Assembly (NCBI GenBank): GCA_002436485.1
Contig: DJMK01000059.1
Location: 440-11,590, forward strand
Reading direction: 5' to 3'
Source: Proteobacteria bacterium UBA6492
Lineage (GTDB): Bacteria; Pseudomonadota; Gammaproteobacteria; UBA6429; Thiohalophilaceae
DNA length: 11,151 nt
A model generated the notes under the pieces. The model had not been told where the DNA came from. It searched no databases and saw nothing but the letters and a program-made list of their open reading frames with translations. Shown here in pieces: positions 1 to 7,024 of this stretch (the first letter of the stretch is position 1; every line of letters begins with the position of its first letter). The translations under genes and the position numbers were made by a program.

Positions 1-2054
1 GGATGTTCACTTGCTATGTTTAACAATATCTCTTTTACTTTTTGTGTATCACTGCCATAAGCAACACCAACCGGCACACGGGCCCGCCCACGTGGATCAT
101 CCAGCATCCAGTTGGTTACCTGGCTAGACACCAGTTCGGAATTTGGCACAACCACATCGGCACGATCGAAGGTCTGAATTTGCGTGGCACGGATACGTAT
201 ACTCTTTACATAGCCCTCGGTATTACCGACAGCAATCCAGTCACCCGGTCGAATAGGCCGTTCAAATAACAAAATCAGACCAGAAACAAAATTATTAACG
301 ATGTTTTGCAAACCAAAACCAATACCGACGGACAGGGCACCGGCAATGATCGCCAGGTTGGAAAAATCGATGCCCGCAATACCCAGGGCAATCACTATGG
401 CAACCGTGACACCAATGTACCCGACGATAGTAATCATGGCTTCACGTGCACCACGTTCCACCGGCATCTCGGCAGTCCAATGAGTACGCATTTTGCCCTG
501 TACCCAGCCACTCACCATCACCAACAGGCCCAGGCTCACTAGCGCAAACAGAATACGTTCCGGAACGATTTTCAATGAACCAATGCTAAAACCGCTGCTG
601 AACAAAATCTTGATCTGTTCGACCAGGTTGGCAGACAGGTCCCAGATAAAGATCAATAGCAGTGCCAATAAGGACCACCAGCTCACTAGTACAGCGACAC
701 GTAGCCAGAAAAACCCCTTGATAGTGCCTTCCGCTGGCATACCAAGCATTCGACGCAGGCGACGTTGCCAGTAAAATCGCCCTACCTGTAATCCCTGAAG
801 TAACTCGTTGGTCATATTGCTGAAAATCAGAATAACCACGAAGGCTAACAAACTGCCAAACACCGAGCGCACCAACCAGATGGCTAAATTGGCATAACCC
901 ATCAGATCCGCCAGCACTGAAACAGCCAGCACCGCTGACAAGCTGTAACGTAACGAGGGATGTGACAGTAATCCTCTGAAACCTCCAAACAACCACAAAA
1001 TCCAGATCAGGTTCACCGCAAATGTAATAATCAGAATGCTACGTACCAGGCTTAACGCATGCGCTGGCATACTGGAGCCCACTACGGTTTCCAGTAACAG
1101 GAAACTCAGAAAGCCGATGACAATGAGCACATTTAAACGACGCGCCAACTTTTTGGCGATAGTGGGTTCTATTGCAATAAACAGCCTACCCGGTGCTGGT
1201 GGAGCGAGGCTTAGATGGATCACATACCGCGCAATAAAAAGATACATCAATCCGTATGCGATGGGTGTCGCAATGGGAAGCGGTTTCATAGAGCTTGTTG
1301 TGAAATAGAAAAACAATGCCACACCAACACTAGCAAACAGATACGGGGCATCCTTGCAGAAGGAAGCCAACAGTGACGCAGCAAACCGTCCACTGGTCTC
1401 ATCTGACCAGTGAATGCGCTGAACCACCGGTTTAAATACACGTCGCAAGCCAAATGCAAGACCAATACTGACTAACAGCACGCCGAACAGTATTGCAATC
1501 TGCTTATTGGTGGCATGGTAAAACCAGCTGTGTTTATCAAAAAAAGTCTGGATTTGTTTAATCCAGTTAATCGGCTCACTGGTGTGTTTTGTCAGCACTG
1601 TAAAAATATTGTCACCGGGCGCAAGTAGCTGTTGCGATAACCGCAGTTGTAATTCTTCATCAGCGACATCCATTGCCGACTTAATACGCTGCGCCATGGT
1701 ATTGCAACTGGATAGTGCCGTTTGTGCCTCTGCCAGGTTGCGTTCTGCTTCCTGGCGCTGCCGCGCCAACTGCGGGGATTCACCTTTATGAGATGGCCCA
1801 AAAACATCCAGCGCCGCTTTTTTCTCGTTAACCGCTTTTTCCTGCTGGCTAATGCAATCATCCGCCCAGGCCTTTAGCGCGGTGAGCTTGTTGTTAAGAC
1901 CACGTATGTTATCGATACCCAGGCTACGACTGCTCAGCGCTTTTTCAACCGCCTGGAGTCTGTCACTCGGTGAATCCTTTTGCTCTTCTGCTGAACCTGC
2001 AAGTGGTAAAAGACATAAGAGTAAGAAAGTAAAAATTCTGAATATTTTTGGCAT
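1..2054 (-). CDS. MscS-type mechanosensitive channel with DUF3772-like N-terminal domain (partial, 3' end outside window)
   Basis: The reading frame is open from an ATG at 2054 (minus) to the left edge: 684 codons with the end missing. The first 22 residues look like a signal peptide (a basic start, a leucine-rich core, then LAGSA before EEQ). Residues about 30-150 are predicted periplasmic, helical and charged, with a GPSHKGESPQLARQRQ segment typical of DUF3772. From about residue 184 there are many hydrophobic segments, giving a multi-span membrane region. The MscS core starts near residue 565 with an Ala/Gly-rich pore helix (AGALSVGIGFGLQNIVNNF), then LFERPIRPGDW and VPNSELVSSQVTNW, which are hallmark MscS beta-domain motifs. 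The rest of the cytoplasmic vestibule, perhaps about 100 residues, lies beyond the window. By family, such channels open under membrane tension to release solutes on osmotic downshock. The start has no strong Shine-Dalgarno, but the signal peptide begins exactly there. The gene is divergent from the sensor kinase. Confidence 0.93.
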   Translation of the reverse strand, partial: MPKIFRIFTFLLLCLLPLAGSAEEQKDSPSDRLQAVEKALSSRSLGIDNIRGLNNKLTALKAWADDCISQQEKAVNEKKAALDVFGPSHKGESPQLARQRQEAERNLAEAQTALSSCNTMAQRIKSAMDVADEELQLRLSQQLLAPGDNIFTVLTKHTSEPINWIKQIQTFFDKHSWFYHATNKQIAILFGVLLVSIGLAFGLRRVFKPVVQRIHWSDETSGRFAASLLASFCKDAPYLFASVGVALFFYFTTSSMKPLPIATPIAYGLMYLFIARYVIHLSLAPPAPGRLFIAIEPTIAKKLARRLNVLIVIGFLSFLLLETVVGSSMPAHALSLVRSILIITFAVNLIWILWLFGGFRGLLSHPSLRYSLSAVLAVSVLADLMGYANLAIWLVRSVFGSLLAFVVILIFSNMTNELLQGLQVGRFYWQRRLRRMLGMPAEGTIKGFFWLRVAVLVSWWSLLALLLIFIWDLSANLVEQIKILFSSGFSIGSLKIVPERILFALVSLGLLVMVSGWVQGKMRTHWTAEMPVERGAREAMITIVGYIGVTVAIVIALGIAGIDFSNLAIIAGALSVGIGFGLQNIVNNFVSGLILLFERPIRPGDWIAVGNTEGYVKSIRIRATQIQTFDRADVVVPNSELVSSQVTNWMLDDPRGRARVPVGVAYGSDTQKVKEILLNIASEH

Positions 2055-2087
2055 GCCGGGTACACGTTTATCGATTTGAATTGCGCT

Positions 2088-2116
2088 AAGATACACAATC
2101 ACTTTCTATATAAAAA
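2088..2116 (-). promoter_or_regulatory. Possible promoter of the MscS-type gene
   Basis: On the minus strand a TATCTT -10-like hexamer (2093-2088) lies 17 bases after a weak TTTTTA -35-like hexamer (2116-2111). This predicts a leader of about 27 bases before the ATG at 2054. The -35 match is only half, so the call rests mainly on position. Confidence 0.3.
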
Positions 2117-2217
2117 GCAGGTGTTGCGCCGGTAGTCAGGCAAACAGGCGAATACCAGGCAAATACCTTAATTTACAGCGGGTTATAGGGGCCGCCAGGC
2201 GACCGTTTCTTACAAAA

Positions 2218-2246
2218 TTCATTGTATTTTGACCCAGTTCCATAAA
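2218..2246 (+). promoter_or_regulatory. Possible promoter of the sensor kinase gene
   Basis: TTCATT (2218-2223) and CATAAA (2241-2246) are separated by 17 bases and would start a transcript near 2253, leaving a leader of about 88 bases that contains the two hairpins at 2262-2297. Both hexamers are imperfect, so this is a weak call. Confidence 0.28.
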
Positions 2247-2261
2247 GCAGCCCGCACAGTA

Positions 2262-2297
2262 ACCGATATAAATCGGTACCACCGGGGCAAAACCCGG
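2262..2297 (+). other. Two tandem hairpins in the kinase leader
   Basis: Hairpin one is ACCGAT-ATAA-ATCGGT (2262-2277), a perfect 6-bp stem with a 4-base loop. Hairpin two is CCGGG-GCAAAA-CCCGG (2282-2297), a perfect 5-bp stem with a 6-base loop. Only four bases separate them, and they end 43 bases before the GTG start. They could form a structured 5' leader, or hairpin one could be a protein-binding dyad in DNA. I could not match them to a known riboswitch class. Confidence 0.4.
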
Positions 2298-2340
2298 CAA
2301 CAACACTTAATTTTACTCTTCGACGGAGCCTTTACACACA

Positions 2341-4068
2341 GTGACGGATTCACTGAATTTGCCATTAATGCAGACCGGCTGGAAATTTAACAATGTCGTC
2401 GGGCAGGCGATTATTCGCCTGTGTTTCGGTTGTGTATTTACCGTCTATGCCTGGTTCGCCTTTTCAAAAGGCATCTTTGGCGCGCCCCCGCCGGACCTGT
2501 TTTATAGTGGCAGCGTATTCGTCATCCTGGCCACGGTATTTTTACTCAACGTCGGCTTCGTTGATTCTGACAACTGGCTGTTCAAGATAACGGGCATGAG
2601 CCTGGACATCTCGTTTGCCACTTACACCATGATCATCGGCGATTCAGCCATGGCATTTTTATATGGTATCTACCTGTGGATCATCATCGGCAACGGCTTG
2701 CGCTTTGGCAGCCGCTACATGTACCTGGCTAACGTGTTAAGCCTGATCGGTTTTACACTGGTGCTTACCCTTGGATCGTTCTGGGCAGAATACCGCTACA
2801 TCGGTGGCGGGCTGATGCTGTGGTTGCTGTTGATGCCGATTTACATTGGCAAACTGCTCAACAAACTCGAACACGCCGTAGAACTTGCCGACCATGCCAA
2901 CAAGGCAAAGAGTGATTTCCTTGCCAATATGAGTCACGAGATACGGACACCGCTTACCGCGATTATCGGATTCTCTGAAAATGCACTCGATAAGAAACAA
3001 ACCCGCAAAAAACAGGTTCAAGCGCTGAAGACCATTCAGCAAAGTGGAAATCACTTGTTGAAACTGATCAATGACATACTGGATTTCTCCAAGATAGATG
3101 CGGGAGAACTGGAGATTGAATTAATCGACACCAATCCAGTCGAAGTAGTAACCAAGGTGGAGTCACTGGTACGACCACAGGCCGAGAAAAAATCTCTGAA
3201 CCTTGAAATACACTATCATTTTCCATTACCTGCCAATATCAGCTGCGATCCGATTCGCCTGCAGCAGATCCTGATCAACCTGTGTAGTAACGCAGTGAAA
3301 TTCACCGAACAAGGTTCGATTACTGTTACCTTGGATTACCTGCCGGACGAAAATAATGTCATGTTTACCATTCGTGATACCGGTATCGGAATGAAACCCG
3401 ACGAGCTACGCAAGATTTTTAAACCGTTCAAACAAGCTGACTCAAGTACCACGCGCCGCTTTGGCGGTACCGGCCTGGGATTATCACTGTCACATCAATT
3501 AACCGAGCTGTTAAATGGTGAACTCAGCGTCGACAGTATTCATAACGAAGGCACCACGTTCATGTTAACTATTCCATGTGGTGATACACCGACAGAGATG
3601 ATTAATGGGTTTGTCGATGACGCACCACAACAAGACCTGGAAGAAAAACCGCGTGTCGCGTTAACAGGTCATGTACTGCTGGTCGAAGACAATGAACTGA
3701 ATCAACAGTTGCTGGTAGCTTTCCTGGAAAAAATGGGTGTCGCGGTGAGTATTGCCAACAATGGCCAGGAGGCCGTGGACATGGTCATGCAGGAAACCTA
3801 TGACCTGGTCTACATGGATATGCAAATGCCGGTGATGTCCGGTGTGGATGCCACCCTTTTACTACGTGAGAAAAAGTGCGAAGTACCCATCATTGCCATC
3901 ACCGCCAATGCGACCAAGCAAGACAGGGATTTATGCAGGCAATCCGGTTTTGATGACTTCATTACCAAGCCCGTGGTTTATGATGCATTGTATGAAACCA
4001 CGGCGCAGTTCCTGGACAGCCGAAAGCCTGGAACCCGCGGAAATACTGATCAGCAATTAACCGGCTAA
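2341..4068 (+). CDS. RpfC-like hybrid sensor histidine kinase (membrane domain, HisKA, HATPase, receiver; no HPt)
   Basis: The protein has 575 residues. Residues about 22-172 form five or six hydrophobic helices. The segment around 113-126 (W-IIIGNGLRFGSRYM) closely resembles the sensor region of Xanthomonas RpfC as I recall it. The HisKA domain carries the phospho-accepting His199 in FLANMSHEIRTPL. The ATPase domain shows an N box (N313, N317), a G1 box (DTGIG, 346-350) and a G2 box (GGTGLGL, 375-381). A receiver domain covers about 443-558, with acidic E449/D450, phospho-acceptor D493, T521 and K543 all present. The tail after 558 is short and polar, so the HPt domain seen in RpfC is missing. 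The start is GTG at 2341, with GACGGAG about 12 bases upstream; ATG at codon 10 (2368) is an alternative. The family autophosphorylates and passes phosphate His-Asp-His-Asp. The neighbouring cyclases suggest a link to c-di-GMP signalling, which is inference. The ligand is unknown. Confidence 0.93.
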   Translation: MTDSLNLPLMQTGWKFNNVVGQAIIRLCFGCVFTVYAWFAFSKGIFGAPPPDLFYSGSVFVILATVFLLNVGFVDSDNWLFKITGMSLDISFATYTMIIGDSAMAFLYGIYLWIIIGNGLRFGSRYMYLANVLSLIGFTLVLTLGSFWAEYRYIGGGLMLWLLLMPIYIGKLLNKLEHAVELADHANKAKSDFLANMSHEIRTPLTAIIGFSENALDKKQTRKKQVQALKTIQQSGNHLLKLINDILDFSKIDAGELEIELIDTNPVEVVTKVESLVRPQAEKKSLNLEIHYHFPLPANISCDPIRLQQILINLCSNAVKFTEQGSITVTLDYLPDENNVMFTIRDTGIGMKPDELRKIFKPFKQADSSTTRRFGGTGLGLSLSHQLTELLNGELSVDSIHNEGTTFMLTIPCGDTPTEMINGFVDDAPQQDLEEKPRVALTGHVLLVEDNELNQQLLVAFLEKMGVAVSIANNGQEAVDMVMQETYDLVYMDMQMPVMSGVDATLLLREKKCEVPIIAITANATKQDRDLCRQSGFDDFITKPVVYDALYETTAQFLDSRKPGTRGNTDQQLTG

Positions 4069-4089
4069 ATCACCCGCCTACCAGTAAAA

Positions 4090-4108
4090 TCGATCGTTGT
4101 TTGATCGA
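4090..4108 (+). other. Short inverted repeat after the kinase gene
   Basis: TCGATC (4090-4095) and GATCGA (4103-4108) form a 6-bp stem with a 7-base loop, 21 bases after the kinase stop codon. A broken T-rich stretch follows (ATTATCAGTTTT). It could be a weak terminator, but the stem is short and not G+C rich. The rest of the 151-base spacer shows no convincing promoter or Shine-Dalgarno for the next gene. Confidence 0.25.
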
Positions 4109-4219
4109 ATTATCAGTTTTCATTTGAAGTCGGTCACCAAAAGATCATTCTCCTGTAACTTTGCTTAAGTTTCGCTGTCACAATGTCGATACGGCAAATA
4201 TGATCACCGGCATACAACC

Positions 4220-5116
4220 ATGATATTTGAGCCCTTATTCAAGCAATTAATCGAATCCACCAATGATATCGTGTTGTTATGTGATACCACGCCGTTCGAG
4301 GAAGGTGGACCACGGATCGTTTACGTTAATCCCGCGTTTGAAGAAGTCATGGGGTACAAGGCCGAGGAAGTCATCGGGCAATCACCGCGTATATTGAATG
4401 GTTCTGGCACCGACCGCCAGGCGCGTTACCGCATTCGCAAGGCACTGCGTCAGGGCAAACCGGTCCGGACAGAATTGATGAAGTACAGCAAGGACGGCCG
4501 TGGTGTCTGGATGGATGTGAATATCCTGCCGTTACGTGACGAAGCCGGTCACATCAAGTGTTTCGCCTCCATTGAGCGTGACCTGACACGCTACAAGAAG
4601 ATGGAACGCCAACTGGCACAAATGGCACTGTTTGACGACCTGACCGGTTCGCTCAGTCGTGCCGCCTTCTACCAGCAAGCCGAGAAGGAATTTCCCCGTA
4701 CACGCCGCTATCACCGTCCATTATCCACCCTGATGATCGACATCGATCACTTCAAGCGAGTCAATGACGCGTATGGCCATGCAGCCGGTGACCACGTGTT
4801 GATGATCTTTGCCGAGGCCGTCCAGGAGATCATTCGCAGTACCGATTTCATAGGGCGCGTCGGGGGCGAAGAATTTGCCATCCTGATGCCTGATACTACC
4901 CTGACGGCAGCCTGCCACCTGGCAGAGCGCATTCGTGAACGGGTCAACAAGTACCCTTACCTGGCCAAGGATCGCCTGATCGAGATTACAGCCAGCCTCG
5001 GTGTGGCCGAACTGCAGGCCGCCGATCAGGACTTCAAGGCGCTACTAAAGCGGGCAGACGATGCCCTGTACAGTGCCAAGCAGGCCGGCCGTAACCGGGT
5101 GATGCAGGCCGCCTGA
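4220..5116 (+). CDS. PAS-GGDEF diguanylate cyclase, first of a tandem pair
   Basis: This 298-residue protein has no membrane segment and is probably cytoplasmic. Residues about 1-122 form a PAS domain with a LOV-like layout (NPAFEEVMGY, VIGQSPRILNG, then TDRQARYRIRKAL). The position of the photoreactive Cys in LOV domains is Pro56 here. A charged helix at about 120-138 links it to the GGDEF domain. There, D174/D176 (MIDIDHF) and N182/D191 are expected metal- and GTP-binding residues, GGEEF at 215-219 is an active-site signature, and R206-S-T-D209 is the RxxD inhibitory site five residues before it. The protein should therefore make c-di-GMP from two GTP and be product-inhibited. The usual DxLTGLxNR entry motif reads DLTGSLSR, with Ser for Asn. 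No good Shine-Dalgarno is visible, but the start aligns exactly with its neighbour's. The PAS ligand is unknown. Confidence 0.93.
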   Translation: MIFEPLFKQLIESTNDIVLLCDTTPFEEGGPRIVYVNPAFEEVMGYKAEEVIGQSPRILNGSGTDRQARYRIRKALRQGKPVRTELMKYSKDGRGVWMDVNILPLRDEAGHIKCFASIERDLTRYKKMERQLAQMALFDDLTGSLSRAAFYQQAEKEFPRTRRYHRPLSTLMIDIDHFKRVNDAYGHAAGDHVLMIFAEAVQEIIRSTDFIGRVGGEEFAILMPDTTLTAACHLAERIRERVNKYPYLAKDRLIEITASLGVAELQAADQDFKALLKRADDALYSAKQAGRNRVMQAA

Positions 5117-5231
5117 ACCCTGTGTAACGCGCCCGTTCCGACAAATACTACAGCCCAACCCTGCCACCACAACGAAAATCGCGCAATATTGCCGAAGATC
5201 CGCTACAAATGTCAGCTGATTTGAACATTTC

Positions 5232-5261
5232 TGCACTATTCCGGGCTAACTTGACTATAAT
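5232..5261 (+). promoter_or_regulatory. Probable promoter of the second cyclase
   Basis: A perfect TATAAT lies at 5256-5261 and would start transcription near 5268, 29 bases before the preferred ATG at 5297. At the right distance the -35 region (TGCACT, 5232-5237, spacer 18) is poor, so an activator may be needed or the promoter is weak. If real, the two cyclases can be expressed separately despite being adjacent. Confidence 0.45.
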
Positions 5262-5296
5262 TTGGGCATAAGGAAGTCGTGACGAAGGACGTCAGT

Positions 5297-6193
5297 ATGC
5301 GGGAGAATCCGCTGTATCACAGTCTCATTGAGCACGCTAATGACATTGTCATGGTGCTGGACACTACTCCCCTTGAAGAAGGCGGCCCCCTAATCGTCTA
5401 CGTGAACCCGATGTTTGAAACGCTGATGGGCTACCGCAAGGAAGATGTCATTGGCCAGTCCGCTGCCATGTTGAATGGCCCCGAAACCGACCGCCACGCC
5501 CGCTACAAAATCCGCAAGGCGCTGCGCGAAGGCAACGAAATTCGAACCGAGATCGTCAATTACACCCGCGATGGTGATCCGTTGTGGCTGGACATCAACC
5601 TGTTTCCCCTGCATGACAAACAGGGCAAGGTGGAATATTTCGCGGCCATCGAACGCGACCTGACCGAACAAAAACGCATGCAGGCCCGGCTGGAAAAAAT
5701 GGCCACTATCGATCCGTTGACCGAGCTACCTAATCGGCAACACATATTGAAACTGGCACGGCGTGAATTTGCCCGCTCGCAACGCTACCATCGCCCGTTC
5801 TCCATCCTGATGATCGATATCGATCATTTCAAGAACATCAATGATGAACACGGTCACGCCGGTGGTGACCTGGTACTGCGTGAACTGGGCAAACTGTGCA
5901 GCATGGAACTGCGTGATCCGGATGTACTTGGCCGTCTCGGTGGCGAGGAATTCGTGCTGTTGTTGCCGGATACTCCAAAAAGCAACGCCGTGTATGTCGC
6001 CGAACGCATACGTCAACGGCTCATGGACAGTCTCATCCAGGTTGACAAAAAATCCATACGTGTCACCGCCAGTATTGGTGTTGCTGCTCTGGATTCAAAA
6101 GATGAAGAATTTGCCAACATGCTGGACCGTGCCGACACGGCCATGTACGAGGCCAAACAAGCCGGCCGCAACCAGGTCAAAATCGCTGCCTGA
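5297..6193 (+). CDS. PAS-GGDEF diguanylate cyclase, second of a tandem pair
   Basis: I start this gene at ATG 5297 rather than the in-frame GTG at 5279. The ATG has GAAGGA seven bases upstream and gives 298 residues, the same length as the first cyclase, with MRENPLYHSLIE aligning to MIFEPLFKQLIE. By hand count about half of the residues match, without gaps. Residues 1-122 are a PAS domain (NPMFETLMGY, VIGQSAAMLNG); the LOV cysteine position is Ala56. The GGDEF domain keeps D174/D176, N182/D191, GGEEF at 215-219 and an RxxD inhibitory site (R206-D-P-D209), so it should be an active, product-inhibited cyclase. The differences lie mostly in the PAS ligand pocket and the linker, suggesting the copies sense different cues or bind different partners. 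Its stop codon directly abuts that of the convergent TetR gene. Confidence 0.93.
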   Translation: MRENPLYHSLIEHANDIVMVLDTTPLEEGGPLIVYVNPMFETLMGYRKEDVIGQSAAMLNGPETDRHARYKIRKALREGNEIRTEIVNYTRDGDPLWLDINLFPLHDKQGKVEYFAAIERDLTEQKRMQARLEKMATIDPLTELPNRQHILKLARREFARSQRYHRPFSILMIDIDHFKNINDEHGHAGGDLVLRELGKLCSMELRDPDVLGRLGGEEFVLLLPDTPKSNAVYVAERIRQRLMDSLIQVDKKSIRVTASIGVAALDSKDEEFANMLDRADTAMYEAKQAGRNQVKIAA

Positions 6194-6805
6194 TCAATCA
6201 GAAAACAGTAACTCAATATAATTGCGGTAATGACGCAAATGTTTTGCCACGAGTTTTGGATCGTCGAGCGTCTTGGACATGATAAACGCCCCTTCAAACG
6301 TAGTCGTCAGTAAATCAGCCAGGCTCTCCACATCGACCGCCATCTTGGGTGTGCGCGTCTCCATGATCTCGTAGACCTTGTCGACGATATACTGGCGCCA
6401 GCGCTGCAACTGTTCCGCAATGATGTTCCTGATTTCTTCGTCAAACATATCACCCTGGTAGCAAAAGGCGGCATACAAACAACCTGGGTAAGGATCCTCC
6501 AGCTCGGCAAATTGCTGTTCGAAGAGACTTATCAGCGCAAGCAATTGCTGCAAGGGATCATGGCTGTATTTTTCCACTTCGCTCTTGCCATCGATGAGAT
6601 GGGCATTGTCGTTGTCAACAAATTTCCTGATCAAGGCTACGGCCATGTCACGCTTGCTTTTGAAGTGATAGAAAAACGCCCCCTTGGTAATGCCTACTTC
6701 CGCAATGACATTATCAACCGACGTCGAGCCAAAGCCCTTCTGCAAGATTAACTTGAGGGCAGCATCGAGGATCTTGTCACGGGTTACAGAACCATCTTTC
6801 GGCAT
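6194..6805 (-). CDS. TetR/AcrR-family transcriptional repressor
   Basis: The protein has 203 residues. Residues about 6-52 form the N-terminal DNA-binding domain (TRDKILDAALKLILQKGFGSTSV, then VGITKGAFFYHFKSK), the standard TetR helix-turn-helix. The all-helical remainder should bind a ligand and dimerise. It carries Cys109 (in PGCLYAAF) and Cys115. Some TetR proteins sense electrophiles through a cysteine, so thiol sensing is possible but unproven. ATG 6805 is preceded by GGGGAA at a suitable distance. The gene is divergent from the methyltransferase, with 219 bases between them, and three copies of an ATACCGA...GTAT element lie there. It most likely represses the methyltransferase-GNAT genes and itself, and lets go when an unknown small molecule binds. 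Confidence 0.93.
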   Translation of the reverse strand: MPKDGSVTRDKILDAALKLILQKGFGSTSVDNVIAEVGITKGAFFYHFKSKRDMAVALIRKFVDNDNAHLIDGKSEVEKYSHDPLQQLLALISLFEQQFAELEDPYPGCLYAAFCYQGDMFDEEIRNIIAEQLQRWRQYIVDKVYEIMETRTPKMAVDVESLADLLTTTFEGAFIMSKTLDDPKLVAKHLRHYRNYIELLFSD

Positions 6806-6830
6806 CGAAATTCCCCATTAATTGAGCGTA

Positions 6831-6860
6831 ATTATACCGAATAGTATGTTTTTCTCCCAA
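6831..6860 (-). promoter_or_regulatory. Probable promoter of the TetR gene
   Basis: On the minus strand TTGGGA (6860-6855) and a perfect TATAAT (6836-6831) are separated by 18 bases. Transcription would start near 6824, leaving a leader of about 19 bases. The shortened operator copy (6834-6847) covers part of the -10 and the spacer, which fits autorepression. Confidence 0.5.
6834..6847. promoter_or_regulatory. Contracted TetR operator copy on the repressor promoter
   Basis: ATACCGAATAGTAT keeps the left seven bases (ATACCGA) and right six bases (TAGTAT) of the 18-bp operator at 6984-7001 but lacks four bases of the centre. It overlaps the TetR -10 box. It may be a weaker autoregulatory site or a decayed one: changing the half-site spacing by four bases would put the halves on different faces of the helix. 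Confidence 0.4.
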
Positions 6861-6932
6861 GAATGCAAGTAAGAAACGACGCTATTTTATCTAACTAACT
6901 GTTTTTATTGAATATATATTATTTATTATTTT

Positions 6933-6950
6933 ATACCGACTGGTTGGTAT
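6933..6950. promoter_or_regulatory. TetR operator 1, upstream of the methyltransferase -35
   Basis: ATACCGACTGGTTGGTAT is an imperfect palindrome: ATACC and GGTAT pair, as do the inner AC and GT. It ends on the first base of the TTGACA -35 box. It differs from operator 2 at one base of 18 and lies exactly 51 bases from it. An A+T-rich tract (about 6900-6934) precedes it. Confidence 0.8.
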
Positions 6951-6978
6951 TGACAAACCACTTATCGCAGCCTAATCT
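6950..6978 (+). promoter_or_regulatory. Promoter of the methyltransferase operon
   Basis: A perfect TTGACA -35 (6950-6955) is followed after 17 bases by TAATCT (6973-6978), a moderate -10. Transcription would start near 6985, inside operator 2. An A+T-rich stretch upstream could act as an UP element. A strong promoter flanked by repressor sites is typical of a tightly repressed, strongly inducible gene. Confidence 0.6.
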
Positions 6979-6983
6979 TTTCT

Positions 6984-7001
6984 ATACCGACTGGTTAGTA
7001 T
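6984..7001. promoter_or_regulatory. TetR operator 2, at the methyltransferase transcription start
   Basis: ATACCGACTGGTTAGTAT covers the predicted start point and lies just upstream of the near-perfect Shine-Dalgarno AAGGAGGAG (7012-7020). A repressor here would block polymerase directly. It matches operator 1 at 17 of 18 bases. Confidence 0.8.
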
Positions 7002-7024
7002 GTTAAAAATAAAGGAGGAGAACC

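Noticed and set aside
586..996. 136-codon minus-strand frame
   Set aside because: It is a shadow of the MscS-type gene on the same strand, whose frame is open throughout and has clear family motifs.
2252..2340. GEMM-I c-di-GMP riboswitch before the kinase
   Set aside because: Only fragments of the consensus are visible. The linker between the hairpins and the GGUAGGUAGCGGGG-like second half are missing, so I describe hairpins only.
4220..4590. Functional blue-light LOV domain in the first cyclase
   Set aside because: The adduct-forming Cys is Pro56 and at least two flavin contacts are replaced, so classical LOV photochemistry is not possible.
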